In this document: positions 56,861 to 64,000 of the stretch, one piece after another | Position numbering within the stretch: position 1 is the first letter of the stretch | Layout of the letters: each line of letters starts with the position of its first letter | NCBI GenBank assembly: GCA_028095005.1 | Contig: CM051463.1 | Coordinates: 65,014,251 to 65,078,250 of the forward strand | Length of the DNA: 64,000 nucleotides | Source: Rhynchospora pubera | Taxonomy: Eukaryota; Streptophyta; Magnoliopsida; Poales; Cyperaceae | Direction of reading: 5' to 3' | Program-made: the position numbers and the translations under genes | Notes under the pieces: generated by a model | Database searches by the model: none | Seen by the model: only the letters and a program-made list of their open reading frames with translations | Told to the model about the DNA's origin: nothing

Positions 56861-58975
56861 GAACCAAGGGGTACTTTGGCCATTTCACCTTCAATTTACT
56901 CTTTCTTCTTTTTTATTTTCTTTTGGTAGCCCAGCCTTTAACTCAGCTTGTATAAGGCTCCTTTTCATTTTCTTTTGCAGTATTTTGGAGTACAATACTT
57001 ATTGGAGGAGAGGTCAAGTCACCATTTAATGTTGCTGCAGGTATGATTCCCTATACCCTCTTCTACTGTGTTTAAGCAGTTTAGTATTTTGTTCTCTCAT
57101 TTAACTCTACTGTCTTCTTACAGTATGTATAATCTCTACTTTGGGTGTGGTTTTGAACCTGATAAGATGTAGAGGTATGTATAACTCCACTGCCTTCTCT
57201 ATCTTAGATACAATCCTCTCTCTCTCTCTTTCTCAAATGGAGCTTTGACTCAGGTACTCATACTTTGTACACAAGCATGATACAGTCCTGATGAGAGAGG
57301 GGTGATAATGCTTGGTCTTTGGAATTAAATTTTTCCTTCAATGTGCAACTAATGGAAATTTCTTTGATATTCCATTCTCAATTCATTGTTGTCTTGATGA
57401 CTTTATCAAGCTACTTGGGGTTTTGCAAGCTGCACCACTTTTTTGACAATGGTAATTTTAATTGGGTCTGTTGGTGTTAACCTTTGATTAACATGCACTC
57501 ATGTCTTAATTTGCTTTAATATCTTTGATGTTGATCGTAGGGTTCAATTTCTGCCTTGGAGAGCATCAAATTCGAACTTATCCATTTGTTTTGTTGCTGC
57601 CTGTGCTCTGGAACCATGTAATTAATCCATGACTTCATTCTTTTTTTTTTTTGAAAATTTCTGTTGCTCACTTTCTTTTTTTTGAGCCTAGATTGCTAGT
57701 CCTTCAACTGATTTTTTTTTTAGAGAACATGTAGACTGATATTGGAGCCCCTGAGTGCTATGATTAACACTCCAGAATCACACACAACTTATGCACATCA
57801 CTGTTAGTTAGTGTTTAACAAGACTCAGTGTGCGATTCTCTTTGATGCTCTCATGTACCTGCCTCATTTCAGGGCCAATTACCCATTTCAGTCTGCTTCT
57901 TACACCGTCAATGAACTGTGTGAGCAATCAATTTGATATTCATGGGTTAATTGTGCTAATTTTGCATTGCCCCCTCCCTTTTTGCAGCGGCAGCCTGATA
58001 TTCTCTCTTCACAATTGAGCTTCAATTGAGGCACGATAGAGGTTGAAATTGGTACAGTCGTGTTCTCCTCAACTCTGGCTTTCCAGCGGTACCAAGAACC
58101 TCAATTACGGTGTTGTGGTTCGCCGGAACGACATATATCGGAGGTGACGGTTTCATCTCTTCCGTCTTTTTATTCCTTCTCTTTTTTGCTTAATTCAGTT
58201 AGGTGCGGGTCCCAGGGGCAGAGCCTATCATGGGCTCTCATTTGTGTGGTGATTTTTTTGACAGGTGGGGACGAGCAGCAGTTGGCCAGTCGGAACAGCA
58301 TCGAAGGATTGGAGAGGGAGGGTCTGACAGCGGGCCCTATTTCTCCCCCTTTTTTTATTATTTATTTTTTTTTACTGGGCCGAGTTTGAGAGGTTTCAAT
58401 AAGGCCATGGAAGCCGAAATTTTTTATTATTACCGTTTATTTGAGGAACTAGTTTGATCTAATTCATTTGTGGACGAAATTTTGTATTTACTCTGTAGAT
58501 TGTAAATGATATGAATATTTCCATTTATCGATCATTAGAAATACTTCATATCATTCTCCAAATCTCATAACTATATTCGAATTATAAGGATTCGAGTATT
58601 AAACATGCATCTGAGCTTGACGATAGATGCCAAAAATCCTTGTGGGTATCTCAGCTCGATTTCCATGGAATTTTTTTATTTTGGTTCCATGGAATGGCAT
58701 ATTCGGCTTGTCATAAAATATTCATTAAATATTTCATGGACTTGTAGCGTTTGAAAATTTTCTCATAATTCATGAAAGTTTCACATGAATTTCTAAGACT
58801 CCAAAATTTACTTGGCACATTTCGGCTAATACCGGGGCGCTTTGGTATTTTTCATGCCTATGCCTCTAAAAATAAATCTTGAGACTTTCTGAGGCCATTT
58901 CAGGTTTTCTATAATCCTCCGAATAGTCCCTGAGCATCTCATGCTAATTTGACCGCACATTTTTAGGGGTCAACA
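56861..58975 (-). repeat. Probable U3 part of a Gypsy-type LTR, end at 58975
   Basis: The right end reads GGGGTCAACA, so the minus-strand LTR begins TGTTGACCCC. It is followed by AATGCCCCCC, whose complement GGGGGGCATT is a polypurine tract. This gives the 3' LTR boundary of a minus-strand retroelement continuing to the right. The upstream 2 kb, with many poly(T) runs, contains no gene. The left boundary and TSD are unknown, so the extent is tentative. Confidence 0.5.
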
Positions 58976-58986
58976 AATGCCCCCCA
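58976..58986 (-). promoter_or_regulatory. Polypurine tract next to LTR end
   Basis: GGGGGGCATT on the minus strand, directly adjoining TGTTGACCCC. A second copy of the core AAATGCCCCCC occurs at about 59949-59959. Confidence 0.6.
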
Positions 58987-59146
58987 CCAGAGTTGGTTGT
59001 GAGAATATGTATTCGAACGACCTACTCTGGTGCCTCCTGTTTATCACGATTTTTTTTATTCATTTCCTCGATTCGTGTAACCATTTTCACGTGATCAAAG
59101 AATGAGTTTCCTTCCCTTTGAGTATATGATACCTTTTTCTATCATT

Positions 59147-59289
59147 CTGGCGCCTATTTCCAACGGCCATTCTTGAGTTTACTATTCCAACGGTCACTTT
59201 GGCGTCTTTTCGAGATGAGTGTAACGGCTATGTTGCTCCGTTTCGCGTGTGTCTTTCTCCAACGGCTACCTCTTTTTTCCTCTTTAAAT
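59147..59289 (+). promoter_or_regulatory. Promoter with MSA boxes upstream of the 59360 frame
   Basis: Three exact matches to the mitosis-specific activator consensus YCYAACGGYYA: TCCAACGGCCA (59159-59169), TCCAACGGTCA (59186-59196) and TCCAACGGCTA (59258-59268). There is also a near match, TGTAACGGCTA (59220-59230). E2F-like GGCGCC/TTTGGCGTC/TTTCGCGTG sites lie at 59149-59154, 59198-59206 and 59241-59249. A TATA-like TTTAAAT is at 59283-59289, about 70 bp before the ATG. MSA boxes bind three-repeat MYB factors and drive G2/M expression in plants. Confidence 0.6.
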
Positions 59290-59359
59290 TTCTTCACCAT
59301 TCATTTCTATTTTATCATTCTTTCTTGAAAATATTCTCTCTCATTTTTTTTACTGCTAC

Positions 59360-59710
59360 ATGGCTAGTCATAACAACCATGCTGAAGACGGTGCAGTACC
59401 AGAGTCAGACTCTTTTGTAGAGAATTATGAAGAAATTGAAGAAGTTGTAGAGGATGCTGATTTGGAAGTTGATCATGCAGTTGGTGATGCACTACATGAC
59501 ACAATAAACAACTGGTCCCCAGATTATGCATTACACCAGGAGCGGGCATATTGGAGGCCGCTTCCTTCACATGACTGGGGAACTAGTTCAGTTTCAACCC
59601 CTTTGGAAATTCACGAAGACCAGTGGTGGCTTTGTATCCACTTTTTTTGGCTTCCTTTGATTATTGGTATTATTGCAGTGCTGCTTTTGGTGCAACTTTT
59701 GCATGAGTGA
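59360..59710 (+). CDS. Small acidic tail-anchored protein, antisense accessory ORF
   Basis: 116 codons from ATG at 59360. Residues 1 to about 85 are hydrophilic and acidic (NYEEIEEVVEDADLEVDHA), followed by a single hydrophobic segment at the very C-terminus (LPLIIGIIAVLLLVQLL) and two or three final residues. This is the layout of a tail-anchored membrane protein with a cytosolic N-terminal domain. The start is supported by the promoter immediately upstream. The family is not recognised. It lies 385 bp inside the LTR end at 58975 and runs antisense to the inferred retroelement, like the antisense ORFs of Tat-lineage elements. A decayed or chance frame cannot be excluded, but composition and promoter argue for a real gene. 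Confidence 0.55.
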   Translation: MASHNNHAEDGAVPESDSFVENYEEIEEVVEDADLEVDHAVGDALHDTINNWSPDYALHQERAYWRPLPSHDWGTSSVSTPLEIHEDQWWLCIHFFWLPLIIGIIAVLLLVQLLHE

Positions 59711-60450
59711 TGCACATAGTTGGGAACTAAGTTTGATGTAGGTTGTGTTGTGCCTAGCTATATATATATTTTTTATGAGGTTTCCGTGTAACATGTTTCG
59801 ATACTGTTAACACGATACAATTATCATATTTCTCCTTTTTGTTTTGTTTGATGAGCCGAAATGTATACACCATTGTGCATGATTTTGGGTCGGTCCATGC
59901 GGGATTTCTTTGACTAGGGATTTCATAGTTTTTTGATAAAACTAAAGAAATGCCCCCCTGTATTTAGCGTAGGGGAATCCTTTCGTTTTTTTTTTGCAAG
60001 GGTTTGCCGCCTTGATTTTTTTGGTTTGATTTTGGTTAAGGCCCAAAATTTCCAAGAGCCTCTCTTATTATTATTATTCCTTCTTGCTTTGGATTCGGCA
60101 GAAGGTCCCATCTGCCAACATTAGCGGAATATTTTGGAAAAAGAAGCGCCTTAGATTGCCTTGCGGAGGGGCGACTTGCGGTCAATCTCTTGGGAAAAGA
60201 CACTGCTTTCTTTGCAGATTTTTTACCAAGGATCATGCCAGGCAGCTACATATGTGGGTTTCCCTCCTTTTTGATCCAACGATTTCCTTGTCGGTTCTTG
60301 CGTTTATTCAACGCATCTTTTGTCTGGGGGGACACCCATCATTTCTTTGTCTGTCATCACACTCGACTTGCGTGTGACATGCGCAATTTCCTTCAGGTTG
60401 CGTCTGACTTTGCATTAAAGGGGATTGAATGCTACTGTGCGCTACTTATG
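59711..60450. other. Spacer between two small antisense ORFs
   Basis: Contains the second AAATGCCCCCC tract (about 59949). The moderately GC-rich stretch 60080-60440 has overlapping short frames on both strands with no consistent coding signal; it may be the upstream region of the 60527 frame. Confidence 0.4.
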
Positions 60451-60459
60451 TATATATAA
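60451..60459 (+). promoter_or_regulatory. TATA box upstream of the 60527 frame
   Basis: TATATATAA followed by GGGGGCAACGCACC, 68 bp before the ATG at 60527; textbook plant core-promoter spacing. Confidence 0.55.
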
Positions 60460-60526
60460 GGGGGCAACGCACCAAGGCATTCATCGGTAAGCCTAACAAA
60501 ATTCCCAGCTCTTTGTGGTGAACCAT

Positions 60527-60829
60527 ATGGCTTTCATGGCTGACTTCTTTTCTAAAGTGCAAAGGTTTTTAAGCACCATAGTGTTGCCATGGATATATGA
60601 GAACCCTTATTTGCTGGTTTACTCCTTTTTTGGACCCCAGAAGGTGACTATATGTGTCAACTCCGGCGGCGTGCCTTTTTCGAAAGTTTGTATATCATGG
60701 TGGGTTCTGATTATTCTAGAATTGTTGATCATTTTCATGCCGCGTTACCGACTTCGAATAATAGTTACGAGTGTCCTCGTAATCCTCTTCTTCCTTTCTC
60801 AAGGCGTCCCCCATCCTCATTTTACATGA
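60527..60829 (+). CDS. Small two-segment membrane protein, antisense accessory ORF
   Basis: 100 codons from ATG at 60527. The N-terminus MAFMADFFSKVQRFLSTIV is amphipathic. Two hydrophobic segments follow: WWVLIILELLIIFM around residues 62-76 and LRIIVTSVLVILFFLSQ around residues 79-95, separated by a basic turn (PRYR). No known family is recognised. A good TATA box lies upstream. It is a second plus-strand frame in the same putative 3' region as the 59360 frame. Confidence 0.4.
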   Translation: MAFMADFFSKVQRFLSTIVLPWIYENPYLLVYSFFGPQKVTICVNSGGVPFSKVCISWWVLIILELLIIFMPRYRLRIIVTSVLVILFFLSQGVPHPHFT

Positions 60830-61184
60830 GCCGCCGCCTCACCCCCGCTTAGCTGAAGCTGCTCCGGTTGGTTTGAGCCTTGGAAGTTCGGGTGTGATTG
60901 AATTTACGGCAGCCTCATCACTGAGACCGAGCGCGAGTCTTTTCTGCTATTTTCTCTTGCTGTTTTTTTTTGTTCATGGTCTTGCTTGGTATGTTGCAGA
61001 CCCAGGAAGCATGTATTTAGATCTGTAGGTGGTATTATGGAGATTGTATTTGGCATCTTTTTTGGTTGCTTGTAATCTTTATGAACAAAGTTGGCCCCTT
61101 TTTTTTGTGTTGTAGATTTCTTGTTCCAATCAATGGTCATACGGATTCTCATTTGGTTGAATGCTAGTCCGACTTTGAATTCTA
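60830..61184. other. Spacer before the flanking repeat
   Basis: T-rich, no supported gene. Confidence 0.4.
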
Positions 61185-61270
61185 TCACCCTTATGGACGT
61201 TGAGTTTAAACAAGGCATTCCTGATGCAGTTGCTTTCATGAACATAAAGCTTCACTTGCTCCTTGTTCCT
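61185..61270. repeat. Short direct repeat flanking the tandem arrays, left copy
   Basis: A block containing CATTCCTGATGCA and ACATAAAGCTTCACTTGCTCC is repeated in diverged form at 63893-63978, beyond both tandem arrays. Confidence 0.7.
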
Positions 61271-61361
61271 TTTCTGGTCCGGTAAGATGAGTGACAACCG
61301 GTGTCAGTTGCTTATGGCGCACTCTGACATAATTCATCATTGTGATTATCGTGACGATCGA

Positions 61362-62530
61362 GAGTGAGATCACGGGATCACTCAGACATCACGAGATTTT
61401 GGTCCTCCTTGTATATTTCGTCAGGTGGGTTTTGATCACCGAAACTACTATAACAGTCAGGACGGTGTGTCATCTAAAGTGAGATCGCGGGATCACTTAG
61501 ACACCACAAGATTTGTAATTTGGTTTTGTGATTTGGATTTCAAATTTGATTTTGTGTTATCTAGAGTGAGATCACGGGATCACTCAGACATCACGGGGTT
61601 TTGGTCCTTCAAGTATATTTCGTCAGGTGGGTTTTGATCACCGAAACTACTATAACAGTCAGGACGGTGTGTCATCTAAAGTGAGATCGCGGGATCACTT
61701 AGACACCACAAGATTTGTAATTTGGTTTTGTGATTTGGATTTCAAATTTGATTTTGTGTTATCTAGAGTGAGATCACGGGATCACTCAGACATCACGGGG
61801 TTTTGGTCCTTCAAGTATATTTCGTCAGGTGGGTTTTGATCACCAAAACTACTATAACAGTCAGGACGGTGTGTCATCTAAAGTGAGATCGCGGGATCAC
61901 TTAGACACCACAAGATTTGTAATTTGGTTTTGTGATTTGGATTTCAAATTTGATTTTGTGTTATCTAGAGTGAGATCACGGGATCACTCAGACATCACGG
62001 GGTTTTGGTCCTTCAAGTATATTTCGTCAGGTGGGTTTTGATCACCGAAACTACTATAACAGTCAGGACGGTGTGTCATCTAAAGTGAGATCGCGGGATC
62101 ACTTAGACACCACAAGATTTGTAATTTGGTTTTGTGATTTGGATTTCAAATTTGATTTTGTGTTATCTAGAGTGAGATCACGGGATCACTCAGACATCAC
62201 GGGGTTTTGGTCCTTCAAGTATATTTCGTCAGGTGGGTTTTGATCACCGAAACTACTATAACAGTCAGGACGGTGTGTCATCTAAAGTGAGATCGCGGGA
62301 TCACTTAGACACCACAAGATTTGTAATTTGGTTTTGTGATTTGGATTTCAAATTTGATTTTGTGTTATCTAGAGTGAGATCACGGGATCACTCAGACATC
62401 ATGGGGTTTTGGTCCTTCAAGTATATTTCGTCAGGTGGGTTTTGATCACCGAAACTACTATAACAGTCAGGACAGTGTGTTATCTAAAGTGAGGTCGCGG
62501 GATCACTTAGACACCACGAAAGTTGGAATT
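61362..62530 (+). repeat. 202-bp tandem array
   Basis: About 5.8 copies with an exact 202-bp period (starts GAGTGAGATC at 61362, 61564, 61766, 61968, 62170, 62372), nearly identical except at the edges. Each unit has two related halves of about 115 and 87 bp, both starting with GTGAGATC(A/G)CGGGATCACT. The repeated 70-codon frame arises only because 202 bp contains an in-frame stop spacing; it is not a gene. Confidence 0.95.
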
Positions 62531-62559
62531 TGATTTTGTGATTTGGGTTTCTGTATGGT

Positions 62560-63835
62560 TTTGGTTTTCGATTTGAACGTGTACCCAAGGTAGGATCTGA
62601 TGTCCTCCTCAGGATCGAGGGCCTTGTGATACCGGCACTAATTCCGACAAGACAAGGTTTGCATACCCAAGACAGATCTTATGACCTTCTCGGGGGCAAG
62701 GAGTTGAGTGACTCGTAGCATCGAGAACATTCAGCTGACTTGTTGACGCACGATTGTGGCTAGAGACATTCACCCAAGATGCATACCCAAGGTAAGATCG
62801 TGTGACCTCCTCAGGGGCAGAAAAATTATTTTGAAGTTGGTTTTGTTTTTGAATATGAATTTGGAATTTTGATTTTTTTAATTTGGTTTTGGTTTTCGAT
62901 TTGCACGTATACCCAAGGTAGGATCTGATGTCCTCCTCAGGATCGAGGGCCTTGTGATACCGGCACTAATTCCGACCAGACAAGGTTTGCATACCCAAGA
63001 CAGGATCTCATGACCTTCTCGGGGGCAAGGAGTTGAGTGACTCGTAGCCTCGAGAACATTCAGCTGACTTGTTGACGCACGATTGTGGCTAGAGACATTC
63101 ACCCAAAAAGCATACCCAAGGTAGGATCGTGTGACCTCCTCAGGGGCAGAAATATTATTTTGAAGTTGGTATTGTTTTTGAATATGAATTTGGGATTTTG
63201 ATTTTTGATTTGGTTTTGGTTTTCGATTTGAACGTGTACCCAAGGTAGGATCTGATGTCCTCCTCAGGATCGAGGGCCTTGTGATATCGGCACTAATTCC
63301 GACAAGACAAGGTTTGCATACCCAAGACAGATCTTATGACCTTCTCGGGGGCAAGGAGTTGAGTGACTCGTAGCCTCGAGAACATTCAGCTGACTTGTTG
63401 ATGCACGATTGTGGCTAGAGACATTCACCCAAGATGCATACCCAAGGTAGGATCGTGTGACCTCCTCAGGGGCAGAAATATTATTTTGAATTTGGTTTTG
63501 TTTTTGAATATGAATTTGGGATTTTGATTTTTTTTATTTGGTTTTGGTTTTCGATTTGCACGTATACCCAAGGTAGGATCTGATGTCCTCCTCAGGATCG
63601 AGAGCCTTGTGATACCGGCACTAATTCCGACAAGACAAGGTTTGCATACCCAAGACAGATCTTATGACCTTCTCGGGGGCAAGGAGTTGAGTGACTCGTA
63701 GCCTCGAGAACATTCAGCTGACTTGTTGACGCACGATTGTGGCTAAAGATATTCACCCAAGATGCATACCCAAGGTAGGATCGTGTGACCTCCTCAGGTG
63801 CAGAAAGATTATTTTGAATTTGGTTTTTTTTTTAT
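62560..63835 (+). repeat. 328-bp tandem array
   Basis: Four copies with starts of ACCCAAGGTAGGATCTGATG at 62583, 62911, 63238 and 63566 (periods 328, 327, 328). Each unit contains three related sub-blocks of the form TACCCAAG-(GTAG/ACAG)-GATC...CC-TTCTC/TCCTC-GGG, separated by a T/G-rich spacer. No coding content. Confidence 0.93.
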
Positions 63836-63892
63836 TGTGGATTTTTGGTTTGTGGAGTTTTTTGGAGTTTTAAAATTTTTATGGAAGAAATG

Positions 63893-63978
63893 CCTTATGG
63901 GCGTTCATTTCGAACAAAGCATTCCTTGATGCATCGCCTTCAGGGACATAAAGCTTTACTTGCTCCTTGTACCCGCAA
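63893..63978. repeat. Short direct repeat flanking the tandem arrays, right copy
   Basis: Diverged copy of 61185-61270 (CATTCCTTGATGCA, ACATAAAGCTTTACTTGCTCC). Marks the array block as internal to one larger repeated structure. Confidence 0.7.
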
Positions 63979-64000
63979 AGAAAATCGATAGCCCTCAGGA

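Larger units (their letters stand above)
58976..64000 (-). mobile_element. 3' region of a minus-strand Gypsy (Tat-like) element, partial
   Basis: Assigned from the PPT/LTR boundary at 58975, two plus-strand (antisense) small ORFs with promoters, and long tandem arrays. All are described features of the stretch between pol and the 3' LTR in Tat/Ogre/Retand-type plant elements. No pol domain is in the window; it would lie past 64000. The lineage call is inference. Confidence 0.5.

Noticed and set aside
54393..58457. Several hydrophobic or Ser/Phe-rich short frames
   Set aside because: Arise from T-rich low-complexity DNA on either strand; no conserved motifs or splice context.
61425..62445. 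Five identical 70-codon frames
   Set aside because: Produced by the 202-bp tandem repeat; the frame ends within each unit and has no coding features.

Overview
The window is nuclear DNA from a flowering plant. The evidence is a dense nest of plant LTR retrotransposons (two Copia lineages primed by initiator tRNA-Met and at least one Gypsy-like element), MITEs, AT-rich intergenic sequence and decayed multi-exon plant genes. The species cannot be named from the sequence. Almost every long open frame belongs to a retroelement on the minus strand.

Layout. 1-6100: AT-rich DNA with two MITEs, a tiny poly(T)-tailed retroposon and a GDSL esterase/lipase gene that lacks its first exon. 6120-6515: a CT-rich, telo-box-bearing stretch that looks like a 5' leader exon with a splice donor. 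7188-18533: a solo LTR (D1) split by a young 9.7-kb Angela-type Copia element (element A). Its two LTRs differ at only 2 of 1,764 positions, but its gag-pol region is wrecked, so it was probably mobilised in trans. 19930-49930: a tandem set of broken pieces of a METTL17/Rsm22-type mitoribosome assembly gene, invaded by an apparently intact Sirevirus-like Copia element (C, 20128-31832) and by an Angela LTR, then altered by a very recent direct duplication with an offset of 11,905 bp. Between the two duplicated copies lies a 6.9-kb Angela fragment with one intact 1,381-codon gag-pol frame (B). Its leader and LTR match element A, making it the likely type of autonomous partner for A. 50177-51887: a second solo LTR (D2) of the D family, inverted relative to D1, with a perfect target-site duplication.

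52000-64000: a repeat-rich region. It holds a possible organelle-derived patch, a 116-bp tandem array, an LTR-like minus-strand promoter, an LTR end with polypurine tract at 58975, two small plus-strand membrane-protein frames with their own promoters (one carrying three perfect mitosis-specific activator boxes), and two further tandem arrays (202 bp and 328 bp). I read 58976-64000 as the long 3' untranslated part of a minus-strand Gypsy (Tat-like) element whose pol lies beyond the right edge. The small frames would be antisense accessory genes of that element.

How it fits together: element boundaries are unusually well supported. TSDs are CTCTC for A, TTTAC for C, TTCCT for the Angela solo LTR and ATATG for D2. 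A paralogous copy at 49170 preserves the empty site of C. Element A keeps its cis signals (LTR, PBS, leader, PPT) while its genes have decayed, and B supplies an intact protein frame with the same cis signals. The most novel candidates are the MSA-box-driven tail-anchored protein frame at 59360-59710 and the arrays of short CpG-rich palindromes in the C and D elements. Coordinates and identities were read by eye; no searches were run.
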